From positions 372,001-436,000 of the forward strand of contig JBCDHW010000001.1 of assembly GCA_038749595.1 (NCBI GenBank): a stretch of 64,000 nucleotides of DNA, written 5' to 3'. Origin of the DNA: Parvularcula sp038749595. GTDB taxonomy: Bacteria > Pseudomonadota > Alphaproteobacteria > Caulobacterales > Parvularculaceae. A program made the translations under genes and the position numbers. The notes beneath the pieces are model-generated. The model saw only the letters and a list, made by a program, of their open reading frames with translations, searched no databases and was not told where the DNA came from. Within the stretch, counting starts at the first letter, position 1. Each line of letters starts with the position of its first letter. Positions 17,188 through 26,765 of the stretch are shown here, one piece after another.

Positions 17188-20010
17188 CTATAGCTTGTTG
17201 AGCGTGCGTTGCCACCATCCACCGCGGCGGGGTTTGGGCGTTTTGTCAGCAGGCGTTTCGGTGGCCTGAACGGGTTCTGGCTCGGGCTGCGAAGAGGCAG
17301 AGGCCGCGGCTTCCGGCCTCTCGTCGGTGTCATCACTCTCGACCGGTGACGGCTCACCGCTCTCGGCCGCTTGCTCCTCGCGCTTTGCATCGAGGCTCAC
17401 GACGTCGCTTGTGGTCTCCGGAGGCGATGCAGGCGCATCATCAGCGGCAACCTTAGCCGCGACAACGTCTTTGTCGGGCTGTGAAACCGCGCTGTCGTCG
17501 TTGGCCGGGTCTGCAGACGCACCGGACGCGTCATCGCTGGCATCACCAGCGGATTCCTCGGCGTTTTGCGACTCAGCCTCGTCTCCTTTGCGGCGGTTGC
17601 GGCGGCCACCGCGCCGTCCGCGGCGCCGTTTGCGTTTGGGTTCTTCATCATCCGAAGCGCCTTCGGCCTGAGCAGCTTCGTTGTCGCCATCGGAGCCTGC
17701 ATCGGCATCAGCGTCGCTCTCTTCGTCGGATTGCGCTTCGTTCGCCGAAGTTTCGTCGCTGGCATCCGCCGAATCGTCATCACGGCCCCGACGTCTCCGC
17801 CGCCGCCGCCGACGCTTAGGTTTATCGTCACCCTCGTCTTCGGAGTCGGCGCGTTGAGCGCTGCTGCCAGATTCGGTGTCACCCTGTTTCAATTCAGGGG
17901 CATCAAGCTCGGAGAGCGGGCCCTCATCACCGACCGTATCTTTCAGCGACACGACTTCAGACGGCGTTCCCGAGCCTTGAACCTCGTACTGATCACCGAA
18001 CTTGCCGCTATCGGCGAGAATGTTGGTCTTCACGCCGTAGAGATTTTCGAGCCGCGTGAGCCACGGGCGCTTGGTGTTCAGGATGTAAAGCGCAACCTCC
18101 ATCGAGGCGTTCACCGTGATCAGGCCATGTTTGCCGCGGGTCGCTTCAGCTTCGGTCGCGCGCAGGATCCGCAGGGCCGCCATCTCGTGGCTGCGCACCA
18201 CACCGGCACCGTCGCAGACGGGGCAAGTCTGGGTCGTGCCGTCAACGATGCCGGAGCGCCGCCGCTGGCGTGACATCTCCAAAAGGCCGAACGAGCTGAT
18301 CGAGCCGATCTGAGTCCGGGCGCGGTCGTTCTTCATCGCCTCTTTGAGCTTTTTCTCGACCGTCCGGTTGTTCCGGTTCTCCTCCATGTCGATGAAGTCG
18401 ATGACGATCAGCCCAGCCAGGTCGCGCAGGCGACACTGCCGCGCCACCTCAACGGCGGCTTCGGAGTTGGTCTTCAGCGCGGTTTGCTCGACGTTCCGCT
18501 CTTTCGTGGCTTTGCCCGAGTTGACGTCGATGGAGACGAGAGCTTCCGTTTGCTGAATGACAAGGTAGCCGCCGGATTTCAGCTGTACGGTCGGCTTGAA
18601 CATTTGGTCGAGCTGGTCGTCGACCTTGTACTGAACGAAGAGGGGGGTCTCAGACTTATGCCGCTTCACGTGCTTGGCGTGGCTCGGCATCAGCATGGTC
18701 ATGAAGTCTTTGGCTTCGCGGTGACCTTCTTCGCCGTGGACGATGATCGTCTCGGTGTCTTTGTCGTAGAGGTCGCGAATCGCCCGCTTCATCAGGCTCG
18801 CTTCTTCGTAGATGAGCGAGGGCGCGACACTCTCCAGCGTCTTGTCGCGGATCGTCTCCCACAGCCGCATCAAGTAATCGTAGTCGCGGCGGATCTCGGT
18901 CTTCGTCCGTTTCGCGCCAGCCGTCCTGATGATCAGGCCCATATTGGCGGGGATCTCGAAGTCTTTCATCGCCTTTTTCAGGCGCTTGCGGTCCCCTTGT
19001 GAGGTGATCTTGCGGGAGATGCCGCCGCCGCGGGCTGTGTTCGGCATCAGGACGCCGTAGCGCCCTGCGAGGGAAAGGTAGGTAGTCAGCGCCGCGCCTT
19101 TGTTGCCGCGCTCCTCTTTAACGACCTGCACCAGCATGATTTGGCGGCGCTTGATCACCTCTTGGATTTTGTACGCCCGAAGGAGGCGGTTCCGCTCACG
19201 TTTCGCCTCGTCATAGCGGGCGCGGAGCTTGTCGATTTCTGATTGGAGCGCCCGGGCCGCCAGCTCTTCTTCCGAAGGGCCTCGTTCTTCGGTCTCGGGG
19301 TAGAACATGGTGATGACGGACGTCGGCGCCTCGTCCTCAGCGGGTTCATCCTCCGCCTCGTCATCGTCCGCGGCTTGCGGCTCAAACACCGTAACAATGG
19401 TCTCGTCGGAGGTCTCGCTGTCTGGCGAATCGGCATCGAGGGCCGCGGGACGACGCTCCTCGTCGCTTAGCTCTTCTTCTTCCTCCTCTTCCTCAGCAGA
19501 AGATGAGGCGTCATCGGTTTCGCCTTCACTTGGCGCCGGATCGACGGCCGCGTCAGTTTTCGCTTTGCCGTCCGCGGCGTCGTCTTCGACCGCATCGTCG
19601 GAAGCGTCCGCGTCGACGTCATTGTTCGCGTCCGCCGCGGCGCGCAGCTCGTCCTCATCGGGATCGATGCTGCTGTCATCGTCGTCGTGGCTAAGCTCCG
19701 CCAACTTCTGGGCCAGCTCGACCTCAAGCGCTTCGGCTTTGCGCAGGACTTCACGGTCCGCGACGGGGATTTGGTAGTAGTCCGGATGGATCTCGCCGAA
19801 GGCAAGGAAGCCATGGCGGTTGCCGCCATACTCGACGAACGCGGCTTGAAGACTGGGCTCAACCCGCGTCACGCGGGCGAGATAGATGTTTCCCCTTAGA
19901 GGCTTACGGGAGGCATACTCGAAGTCGAAGTCCTCGACCTTGCCACCTTGAAGGACCGCGACGCGCGTCTCCTCCCGGTGGTAAGCGTCGATCAGCATTG
20001 TTTTGGGCAT
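17188..20010 (-). CDS. rne: Ribonuclease E
   Basis: RNase E is the central endonuclease of RNA decay and rRNA processing and scaffolds the degradosome. The true start is the ATG at 20010 (MPKTMLIDAYH), giving 940 residues. Order: S1 domain interrupted by an acidic insert of roughly 200 residues (poly-Asp/Glu between KLAELSH and RALQSEIDK), then the 5'-sensor and DNase I-like domains with the two catalytic Asp segments (VSIDVNSGKATK and LIVIDFIDM), the Zn-link CPVC, the small domain, and a disordered C-terminal half alternating Arg-rich (KRRRRRRRRRG, RKRRRGRRGGRRNRRK) and acidic stretches for RNA and partner binding. The acidic S1 insert is an alphaproteobacterial trait. A long leader to the divergent amidase gene may hold feedback regulation. 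Confidence 0.96.
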   Translation of the reverse strand: MPKTMLIDAYHREETRVAVLQGGKVEDFDFEYASRKPLRGNIYLARVTRVEPSLQAAFVEYGGNRHGFLAFGEIHPDYYQIPVADREVLRKAEALEVELAQKLAELSHDDDDSSIDPDEDELRAAADANNDVDADASDDAVEDDAADGKAKTDAAVDPAPSEGETDDASSSAEEEEEEEELSDEERRPAALDADSPDSETSDETIVTVFEPQAADDDEAEDEPAEDEAPTSVITMFYPETEERGPSEEELAARALQSEIDKLRARYDEAKRERNRLLRAYKIQEVIKRRQIMLVQVVKEERGNKGAALTTYLSLAGRYGVLMPNTARGGGISRKITSQGDRKRLKKAMKDFEIPANMGLIIRTAGAKRTKTEIRRDYDYLMRLWETIRDKTLESVAPSLIYEEASLMKRAIRDLYDKDTETIIVHGEEGHREAKDFMTMLMPSHAKHVKRHKSETPLFVQYKVDDQLDQMFKPTVQLKSGGYLVIQQTEALVSIDVNSGKATKERNVEQTALKTNSEAAVEVARQCRLRDLAGLIVIDFIDMEENRNNRTVEKKLKEAMKNDRARTQIGSISSFGLLEMSRQRRRSGIVDGTTQTCPVCDGAGVVRSHEMAALRILRATEAEATRGKHGLITVNASMEVALYILNTKRPWLTRLENLYGVKTNILADSGKFGDQYEVQGSGTPSEVVSLKDTVGDEGPLSELDAPELKQGDTESGSSAQRADSEDEGDDKPKRRRRRRRRRGRDDDSADASDETSANEAQSDEESDADADAGSDGDNEAAQAEGASDDEEPKRKRRRGRRGGRRNRRKGDEAESQNAEESAGDASDDASGASADPANDDSAVSQPDKDVVAAKVAADDAPASPPETTSDVVSLDAKREEQAAESGEPSPVESDDTDERPEAAASASSQPEPEPVQATETPADKTPKPRRGGWWQRTLNKL

Positions 20011-20477
20011 TAGGGTCTCCGGGGCTGCGGCGCGTTGCCGGACCAGCCTGGTTCTTGGATAGGGTGGGAGCGAAAGGCCCTGCTGCCGCCATGGCGATGC
20101 CGCGGGGGCAAAGCTCGAATGGGGCAAACTGCAAAGGCATCGCGTAACTTTCGGATGCGCTGCGGACAGGCCGCGGTGCGCGTCTGATGGGTGGCCACCA
20201 CATCACGCGGCGACCGCTAACGTCCAAGCCCGCCGTTCCGCGCCGGTTACGGCTGCAAGACTACGCTCCCCACGCTGATATGTGCGCGCTCGGAGCATCG
20301 GGAGGAGCAATTTTGGTGAGACCTTATTGCGCGCCCGAGCCTGAACAAGAATCCTTTGCGCCTTTTCCCGAAGAACTTCAAGAACGGCGTCGAGGCTTCC
20401 TGATGACGTTTCGTGGAGGCCGTGCCTTAACGCCGCATTAAGTCCGTTTGTGCGACCGCCAATAGGGTAAAAAGAAA
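20011..20477. other. Divergent intergenic region between rne and the amidase gene
   Basis: These 467 bases hold the promoters for both directions and a long rne leader. RNase E leaders often carry structures used for feedback control; I cannot resolve such a fold by eye. Open frames here (for instance 20187-20441) lack ribosome sites and recognisable content and I treat them as noise. A near match to an SOS box occurs but fails the consensus. Confidence 0.45.
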
Positions 20478-21827
20478 GTGTCCATGCGCCGCCTGCTCGT
20501 GCTGCCTCCGTTAATCGTCATGCTGCTCTGCGGGTTCCTCGCGGTCAGCGATGATCCGGCGCGAATCGTCAACGTTCAGGATATCCGGTTCGGCGAGAAC
20601 GCCAGTGGTGAGACCCGCGTGGTGTTCGATCTCGATGCGCGACCCGATTTTATGGTCGGCGCGGTGGATGGCGACGCTGCGGAGATTGTCGTCCACCTCG
20701 ATGGTGGTCAGTTCGGCTTCGGCAGCGACGATGGCCTCCGCCCCGGGCTCGGCCTCGTCAAAGACGTCACTTACGCTGCTAACCTTGCTCGTCTCCGGCT
20801 GACTCAAACGGCTCTTCCAGTGCGCAGCTTTGTTTTGCCGCCGACGGGCGAAATTGCGCACTTCCGCCTGGTGATTGACCTTGAGCCAGCGAGCACCCGA
20901 GAGTTCGCGGCCATGGCCGATGCCTTCCGCGCACCCCTTCAGCAGAAGACGGCACCATCCGCGCCGGCAACGGACCTTTCCGCACCTGCGATTCTCGCCT
21001 CGCTTGATGCTCCGGCACGCAAGCTGCCTATGCCGCCGTCACTGAAACCAAGCCGCGTTGAGCCCGTCTTCGCCGACCTCCCACCGTTACCTGCGGCGCA
21101 ACCGATAGCCGGTGTCAAAGCGCGGCCGCTCATCGTGCTTGACCCTGGGCACGGCGGCCGTGATCCCGGAGCGATCGGTCGATCTGGGACACGCGAGAAA
21201 GATGTTACGCTCAGCTACGCCGCGGCCCTCAAGGCGACGCTCGAAACCCGCGGCTACGACGTCCTGCTGACACGCAGCGACGACGCGTATATTCGCCACG
21301 AGGATCGTATCGGCTTAGCCCGTGATCGGGGCGCGGATCTCTTCATGTCGATCCATGCCGACAGCCTCGATGACAGCTCCCTCAGGGGCGCTTCGGTTTA
21401 CACCCTCGATCAACGCCGCGGCGAACGCCTCGAGGATGATATCCGCCGCGACGGCAACTTCGTCCTCTACGATGTGGAGGTCAGCAGCGAAGATGGGGTC
21501 GGGGACATCCTCCTTGACTTGGCGCACTCGGCTGCGATCCGGAACTCCGATCGTCTGGCGAACGCTTTGCTCGAAAATATGGGCGAGACGATGCCGCTCC
21601 TGAAAAATCCTAAGCGGAACGGTGCGCTTCTTGTTCTCCTGTCTCCCGATGTCCCGGCAGTTCTTGTCGAGCTTGCGTTCCTCTCCAACCCCAAAGATGA
21701 GGCGAACCTCAAGTCCACCACCTGGCGCCGGTCTGCCGTAACGGCGATCGCGGACGGTGTAGACGCGTATTTCGACAGCACCGGTCTCGACACACGGCTC
21801 GCCGGGGGCGTTGGGGGTTCCGGGTAA
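20478..21827 (+). CDS. N-acetylmuramoyl-L-alanine amidase (AmiC-type, AMIN + Amidase_3)
   Basis: This periplasmic enzyme cleaves the bond between MurNAc and the stem peptide and is used to split daughter cells. The 449-residue protein has a signal segment (LLVLPPLIVMLLCGFLA), an AMIN domain (about residues 30-140) that targets peptidoglycan or the septum, a Pro/Ala linker, and an Amidase_3 domain with zinc ligands in DPGHGGRDPGA, TREKD and SIHADS and the catalytic Glu in LVELAFLSN. The helix between ligands (GDILLDLAHSAAIRNSDRLA) fits the autoinhibitory region seen in EnvC/NlpD-activated amidases. The rne / amidase divergent order is common in alphaproteobacteria. A second start (ATG 20484) is equally possible. 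Confidence 0.93.
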   Translation: MSMRRLLVLPPLIVMLLCGFLAVSDDPARIVNVQDIRFGENASGETRVVFDLDARPDFMVGAVDGDAAEIVVHLDGGQFGFGSDDGLRPGLGLVKDVTYAANLARLRLTQTALPVRSFVLPPTGEIAHFRLVIDLEPASTREFAAMADAFRAPLQQKTAPSAPATDLSAPAILASLDAPARKLPMPPSLKPSRVEPVFADLPPLPAAQPIAGVKARPLIVLDPGHGGRDPGAIGRSGTREKDVTLSYAAALKATLETRGYDVLLTRSDDAYIRHEDRIGLARDRGADLFMSIHADSLDDSSLRGASVYTLDQRRGERLEDDIRRDGNFVLYDVEVSSEDGVGDILLDLAHSAAIRNSDRLANALLENMGETMPLLKNPKRNGALLVLLSPDVPAVLVELAFLSNPKDEANLKSTTWRRSAVTAIADGVDAYFDSTGLDTRLAGGVGGSG

Positions 21828-21888
21828 TTCATGCGCGGACGCGCCTCCAGCGATTGAGACCTTTGCCCGAGCGTGCCAGAGGGCTGCC

Positions 21889-23727
21889 ATGCTTCGATTG
21901 ATGACATTCCTCTTCTCGGCCGTCGTGCTTGTCGCGGTCACCGGTTGCGCAAGCGGCCCTTCCCGGAGCAGTGCGGGCAGCAGCACGCAGAATTCGCTGT
22001 CGGGGGCTTACCTCCAAGGCCGGTTTGCGGCCCAGGACTTCAACATCCCCCGCGCCGATCAAGCGTTCAGCGAAGTGGCCGCGCAGCAGGGCAGCGAAGC
22101 CAGCAAGCGTCTCGCGTTTGCCTACGCGGTCGCCGCTGGTTCGATGGAGGAGGCCGAGCGCCAGGCCCGCCTGATCGTTAATCAGCCTACGGCGCAACAA
22201 GACGGCAGTCCATCGACTCTGCAAATCGATCTACCGCGCCTCACGCTAGCCGCCGCGGCCATGCGGGAGGGCGATGCAGAAGAAGCGCGCGCGTGGCTCG
22301 AAGAGCCGCTCATCTCACCGCTCGGCCGGTCCTTGGCGACCCTGTTGATCAGTGCCGCGACTTTTGAGCTTGAGGGAATGACCCCGGCCGCAAAGGTGGT
22401 GGCGGCGCAGGATCCAGGCTCCTACCGCGGTCTTGTCCCGCTTTATGCTGGCGCGCTGTTTGCCCTCGGCGGCGACTTGGGCGCAGCAGAAGCAATGTAC
22501 CGCCAAGCGCTGAATGCCCCGCGGGGCGAGGTAGCGGCAATCGGTTTCGCGCGGCTGCTCGAAGATACGGAGCGTACGGACGATGCCAACAGGATCTATC
22601 GGCAACTCCTCAGCGACGCCGGGCTCTACATGCGGGCGGGGCGGATGGGCCTTGTCCGTACAGGAGCCCTTGAAGGGGCACCGAAACCGTTTCGTGGGCA
22701 TGCTGACGACCAGCCGCCGCTGGTGACCGACGCCCGGGCACTCTTCGCGTTTGCCCTCGAAAGCTATGCGTGGCTTGGTTTCGAGCAAGCGGCCGGAATG
22801 GACGCCAATGGCCCCCTCGGCGAGCAAGCGCGCCAACAGGCCTTCGTCGTTCCCTTGGCTCTGGCCAATATCGCCCGCGCCACCGACCCCAGCCGGGATG
22901 CAGCGCATTACATCGCTATGCTGACGTTTAGCTTCTTCGACACGCCCGACGCAGCGATCGAAGCGAGCGACGCCATCCCGCCGCAAAGCTGGCTCTATTC
23001 CTTCGCCCAGCTTGAGCGCGCCACGGTCATGGCACGCCGCGATGAGGCTCCATCCGCAGCGCGCGCATCCCTCCGCTCGGCGATGCGCAAGGACGGCGGG
23101 ACCAATCCGCCCTGGGGGCTTCAGCTGCATATCTATGCCGCTGCTGAAGAGGATTATACGCGTGCGGATGACTACGTGACGGAGGCCATCGCCATGGCCG
23201 AAGCGCTCGAAGTCCAACCCCCCTCTCTATGGCGCTACTACTTCGCCCGCGGCGCAGCCCGCGTTGAGGCGGATCGGTTCTCGGACGGCGCGGCTGACCT
23301 GGAAAAAGCCCTGGAACTGGCCCCGGACGAGCCGATCATCCTTAATCACCTCGGATATTCGTACGTCGAGCGCGGAGAGCAGCTCGACCGCGCTTTCGGC
23401 ATGATTGAAGCAGCGCTTGAGCGCGCCCCTCAAAACGGGGCCATCGTCGACAGCCTCGGGTGGGCGCACTTTCAGCAAGGCAACTATGACCAAGCGGTGA
23501 CGTGGCTTGAGGATGCGGTCGCGCTTGAGCCGTCGGATGCGGTGATCACGGACCATCTCGGAGATGCCTACTATATGGTAGGCCGAGACCGCGACGCGCA
23601 GTTTGAATGGGTCCGCGTCCGTGATCTTGAGGACGCTGACGACGAACTTCTCGAAGAAGTCGAGCGCAAGCTTTCTGGAGATTTCTCCCAAAGCCCAATT
23701 TTGTCGGCACGCGGAAAAAATCCGTGA
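21889..23727 (+). CDS. TPR-repeat lipoprotein upstream of ispE
   Basis: The 612-residue protein begins with a lipoprotein signal (TFLFSAVVLVAVTGC, lipobox VTGC) and continues as a TPR-like solenoid; the best repeats are in the last 150 residues (GAADLEKALELAPDEPIILN, ALERAPQNGAIVDSLGWAH, LEDAVALEPSDAVITDHLGD). I chose the ATG at 21889, preceded by AGAGGG, not the longer frame from 21811 which would bury the signal. It is probably a periplasm-facing scaffold on the outer or inner membrane. The stop overlaps the ispE GTG by 4 bases (GTGA), so the two are translationally coupled; this TPR-ispE order is recurrent in alphaproteobacteria. No specific function is known. Confidence 0.86.
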   Translation: MLRLMTFLFSAVVLVAVTGCASGPSRSSAGSSTQNSLSGAYLQGRFAAQDFNIPRADQAFSEVAAQQGSEASKRLAFAYAVAAGSMEEAERQARLIVNQPTAQQDGSPSTLQIDLPRLTLAAAAMREGDAEEARAWLEEPLISPLGRSLATLLISAATFELEGMTPAAKVVAAQDPGSYRGLVPLYAGALFALGGDLGAAEAMYRQALNAPRGEVAAIGFARLLEDTERTDDANRIYRQLLSDAGLYMRAGRMGLVRTGALEGAPKPFRGHADDQPPLVTDARALFAFALESYAWLGFEQAAGMDANGPLGEQARQQAFVVPLALANIARATDPSRDAAHYIAMLTFSFFDTPDAAIEASDAIPPQSWLYSFAQLERATVMARRDEAPSAARASLRSAMRKDGGTNPPWGLQLHIYAAAEEDYTRADDYVTEAIAMAEALEVQPPSLWRYYFARGAARVEADRFSDGAADLEKALELAPDEPIILNHLGYSYVERGEQLDRAFGMIEAALERAPQNGAIVDSLGWAHFQQGNYDQAVTWLEDAVALEPSDAVITDHLGDAYYMVGRDRDAQFEWVRVRDLEDADDELLEEVERKLSGDFSQSPILSARGKNP

Positions 23728-24584
23728 CCGCGACGATCTTTGCACCGATAAAAATCAATATCGCGCTGCACGTCGGGCCGGTGCGACCGGACGGCTATCA
23801 TCCTGTTGACACCCTCTGCGTCTTTCCCGCCATCGGCGACGTCCTGACCTACGAGCGTGATGCACCCATGGGGATGGATTTTGCCGGGCCGTTTGCCGGT
23901 CCCTTGGCGGATACGCCTCTGCGCAGCAATCTTGTCTGGCGTGCGTTTGGTGCGCTCGGCATCCCGCCTGAGGGACGGTTTTTGCTGAACAAACAGGTCC
24001 CGGTGGCCTCCGGTGTTGGCGCAGGCACCGCTGATGGTGTGGCCGCGATGCTGCTCCTTAATGCCGTCCTAGACCTCGGTCTGGACGCGGACGATCTCGT
24101 TGAGGCGTCGCTTGATCTTGGTGCGGACGGGCCAGTCTGCATGGCTGGCCAAATCGCTGGAGGCGGCCTGTGGCGGGCACAGGGGATCGGCGAGCGTGTG
24201 ACCCGCCTCGGCCACGTCGAGCCGCAAGCGATGCTCGTTGTCAATCCGGGTATCCCGGTGTCGACCGCTCAGGTCTTTCGTCTGTTCGACGACCACCACC
24301 AAGCACCCTTGAGGCCGATCCCGGCGCACCGCGGCCATCCTCTCCGCGCACTTCTTCAGAGTACGGAGAACCAACTGGAGCACCCCGCGCGCCTGCTCGC
24401 CCCAGCCATAGGAGACTTTCTCAGCGCCCTCGACCAACAGCCAGGCGCGGTGGCGACGCGGATGTCTGGCTCCGGCGCGACGTGCTATGCTCTCCACACG
24501 AGCAGCGCATCAGCTGAGCGGGCCGCGCGGGTTTGGCGGAGCCAGGGCCTATGGGCCGCCGCGGCGCCGGTGCTGGCGGGGTAG
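23724..24584 (+). CDS. ispE: 4-diphosphocytidyl-2-C-methyl-D-erythritol kinase
   Basis: IspE phosphorylates CDP-methylerythritol in the non-mevalonate isoprenoid pathway. The 286-residue protein is a GHMP kinase with the N-terminal APIKINIALHVG segment and DGYHPVDTL, the ATP loop (KQVPVASGVGAGTADG, where most family members read GGGSADA), the GADGPVCM substrate segment and the C-terminal MSGSGATCYAL loop. The ATP loop variant is conservative (Gly to Ala, Ser to Thr). GTG start overlapping the upstream TPR gene. Its neighbours, a polyprenyl-phosphate sugar transferase and a long-chain polyprenyl synthase, use the products of this pathway; ispG is also in the window at 37974. Confidence 0.93.
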   Translation: MTATIFAPIKINIALHVGPVRPDGYHPVDTLCVFPAIGDVLTYERDAPMGMDFAGPFAGPLADTPLRSNLVWRAFGALGIPPEGRFLLNKQVPVASGVGAGTADGVAAMLLLNAVLDLGLDADDLVEASLDLGADGPVCMAGQIAGGGLWRAQGIGERVTRLGHVEPQAMLVVNPGIPVSTAQVFRLFDDHHQAPLRPIPAHRGHPLRALLQSTENQLEHPARLLAPAIGDFLSALDQQPGAVATRMSGSGATCYALHTSSASAERAARVWRSQGLWAAAAPVLAG

Positions 24585-24601
24585 GGAAGGTGTTGTTGGA
24601 C

Positions 24602-25639
24602 ATGACGACAGCGCTGATTGGCTTGATCGCGTTCACCCTTGCGGGGCTCATCGCGTACGGACTCTGTCTCGTCGCGGTGAAGGCGCGGTTCGGCCTCGAT
24701 CGCGTGTCCGAACGTTCAAACCACGCGGTGCCAACGCCTCGGACCGGAGGCGTGATGATCCTGGTCAGTCTCACGGCCGCAGTCTTTGCGCTGATGCCCG
24801 CAGGCTTGGTCGAGCGTGAGGCGTTCGCGCTTCTCGGCCTCACGGCGTTCGCCGGCGGTATCGGGATCATCGACGATTTCATCCCGCTGCCGCCGTCTTT
24901 CAAGCTCGCCGCCCAGTTTGTCCTTGCCGTGCTCGCATCGATCATGCTCGGGCCGATCAGCGCGGTGCCGATCCCGTTCGTTGGCTGGATGGACATCCCA
25001 TCGCTCGCGGGCATGGCCCTCGCCGTGTTCTGGATCGTCAGCCTGATGAACGTTGTCAATTTCATGGACGGCCTCCACGGGCTGGTGGGAACGTTCGCGA
25101 TCGTTGCCATAGCGGCGGTCCTGAATATCGCGGGCGGCGCGTTTTGGCCGCTGCTCGCAACGCAAGGTGCAGTGCTCGGGTTCCTCTTCTGCAATGTCTT
25201 CCGTGGGCGGATCTTCCTTGGCGACACGGGAAGCCTGGCGATCGGGTTTATGATCGCAGCAGCCCCGCTCCTCGCCGGTGACGGCACCCAGGGGTTCTGG
25301 GTGATGCCTCTCATCGCGCTGCCTCTGATCGTTGACGTCGCCCTGACGTTGGTCCGCAGGGCGCGGCGCGGCGCGAACCTCACCCAGGCCCACCGGGAGC
25401 ATCTTTACCAAAGGCTCAGAGCACAGGGGTGGTCGCACCAAGCAGTCGCGCTCAGCGTCGCGTCGTCTGTGCTGATCGCTTACGTCTTGGTGTTGGCGAT
25501 GGGTCCCTTCGCCAATCTATCGGCCTCATTCTATTGGATCGGCGCAGGGCTGATCATCCTGGCCTGGGCGTCGGTGATGGCGCTGATGGGCATCACCAAG
25601 CCCAGCGCACCAAACACTCTAGAACGGCCGCTCCGCTGA
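24602..25639 (+). CDS. Polyprenyl-phosphate sugar-1-phosphate transferase (MraY/WecA family, GT4)
   Basis: The protein (345 residues from ATG 24602) is a polytopic membrane enzyme with about ten hydrophobic segments and the family motifs: GIIDDFIPLP (metal-binding DD), VNFMDGLHGL (NxxxxDG), FLGDTGSLAIGF, and a C-terminal cytoplasmic loop RRARRGANLTQAHREHLYQRL with the basic/His motif. These enzymes move a sugar-1-phosphate from UDP- or other NDP-sugar to undecaprenyl phosphate to start polysaccharide synthesis. It is not MraY itself, which has a longer form and lies in the mur cluster. GGGAAGG sits about 11 bases before the chosen ATG; a GTG at 24590 is an alternative. It overlaps convergently with the polyprenyl synthase gene by 21 bases. 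Confidence 0.87.
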   Translation: MTTALIGLIAFTLAGLIAYGLCLVAVKARFGLDRVSERSNHAVPTPRTGGVMILVSLTAAVFALMPAGLVEREAFALLGLTAFAGGIGIIDDFIPLPPSFKLAAQFVLAVLASIMLGPISAVPIPFVGWMDIPSLAGMALAVFWIVSLMNVVNFMDGLHGLVGTFAIVAIAAVLNIAGGAFWPLLATQGAVLGFLFCNVFRGRIFLGDTGSLAIGFMIAAAPLLAGDGTQGFWVMPLIALPLIVDVALTLVRRARRGANLTQAHREHLYQRLRAQGWSHQAVALSVASSVLIAYVLVLAMGPFANLSASFYWIGAGLIILAWASVMALMGITKPSAPNTLERPLR

Positions 25640-26635
25640 CGACGCGGCGACGTTGTAGAGAAGTTCCTTAAGCGGATGGTCCGGCAGCGAAGCGAGAGCA
25701 TCCGCAGACGTCCGCCCATAGCCGCGCGCATGGTCCAAAGCCTTCTCGCCAATCCCGTCCCGATCGATCAGCGTCTTCGCCTCATCAAACTCAGCCGGGC
25801 CGCCAGCGAAGGCATCGCGCCAGAAGCTCCGTTCACGGTCGTTCCGCGCCGCTTGAAACGCCATAATCACGGGCATCGTCATCTTCCGTTCACGGAAGTC
25901 ATCGCCGCGGTCTTTGCCGATATCGAAGGCCGAGTGGCCGTAATCGAGCGCATCATCGACGAGCTGGTACGCAATGCCGAAATTCAACCCAAACGCTGCC
26001 AAAGCATCCGCATGGGCGGACGGACCGTGGGCGAGGGCGCCAACACGCGCGGCCGATTCGAAGAGCGTCGCGGTCTTCGCCTTGATCACATCCAGGTGCA
26101 TCGCTTCGGTGGTCTCAATGTTGCCCTGGGTCTCAAGCTGCAGCACTTCCCCTTCAGAGATTGTGCAGCTGGCGCGGCTCAGGATCTCGAGCACCGGAAG
26201 CTGGCCGGTCTTGACCATGAGCTCGAAGGCCCGGGCGAAAAGGAAGTCGCCCACAAGACCCGACTCTTTGTTGCCAAACACCACGTTGGCCGTCTTGAAG
26301 CCCCGCCGCGTTGCGCTCTCATCGACAACATCGTCGTGGAGGAGCGTTGCCGCGTGGATGAGCTCCACGGCTGCCGCCAAGTACCGGGCATTGTCGCCGC
26401 TGTTCCCGGTGATCTCCGCTGCCGCCAAGGTAATCAGCGGACGCAAGCGCTTGCCGCCCGCACCGATAAGGTGACGTGCCACTTCAGGGATCAAAGGCAC
26501 ACGGCTTCCCAGATGCGCGATCACGACCTCGTTGGTCGCTTCTAGCTCCGCCGCCAAAGCGTCTTTCAGCGCGGCCGCAGCCTCAGGGAACGCAATGCCG
26601 CTCTCTGCGTCATGTGACCGAACGGCTACCGACAT
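25619..26635 (-). CDS. ispB: Long-chain polyprenyl diphosphate synthase (octaprenyl/decaprenyl type)
   Basis: The 338-residue protein belongs to the trans-polyprenyl synthases. It has GGKRLRPL, the first aspartate-rich motif LLHDDVVDESATRRG and the second one YQLVDDALDYGH, followed by KDRGDDFRERKMTMPVI. The short side chains before the first motif and the overall length fit synthases that make the C40-C50 tail of ubiquinone rather than FPP. Chain length cannot be fixed by eye. AGGAG lies 8 bases before the ATG. Divergent from the S49 peptidase gene and convergent with the WecA-like gene. Confidence 0.9.
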   Translation of the reverse strand: MSVAVRSHDAESGIAFPEAAAALKDALAAELEATNEVVIAHLGSRVPLIPEVARHLIGAGGKRLRPLITLAAAEITGNSGDNARYLAAAVELIHAATLLHDDVVDESATRRGFKTANVVFGNKESGLVGDFLFARAFELMVKTGQLPVLEILSRASCTISEGEVLQLETQGNIETTEAMHLDVIKAKTATLFESAARVGALAHGPSAHADALAAFGLNFGIAYQLVDDALDYGHSAFDIGKDRGDDFRERKMTMPVIMAFQAARNDRERSFWRDAFAGGPAEFDEAKTLIDRDGIGEKALDHARGYGRTSADALASLPDHPLKELLYNVAASSAERPF

Positions 26636-26765
26636 GGCTTATCTCCTCGAACGCCTTGTTGTTATGTGCACTTCCGATGCGCCGTGCACACGCGGCAAAG
26701 CGCGCCTTAGACCCGGAAACGACGCTGTTGAACCCAAGATCGACCTTGGCCTAGGAGCCGCGGTC

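Noticed and set aside
17566..18273. 235-codon frame antisense to RNase E
   Set aside because: Complement of the acidic and Arg-rich repeats; hydrophobic and Val/Phe-rich by codon mirror only.
20235..20249. SOS box in the rne/amidase gap
   Set aside because: Reads GTTC-N7-GTTA, one mismatch in a fixed position, and neither neighbour is a damage gene.
26532..26765. N-terminal extension of the S49 peptidase
   Set aside because: It crosses the divergent ispB start, has no family content, and a good AGGAG supports ATG 26766.
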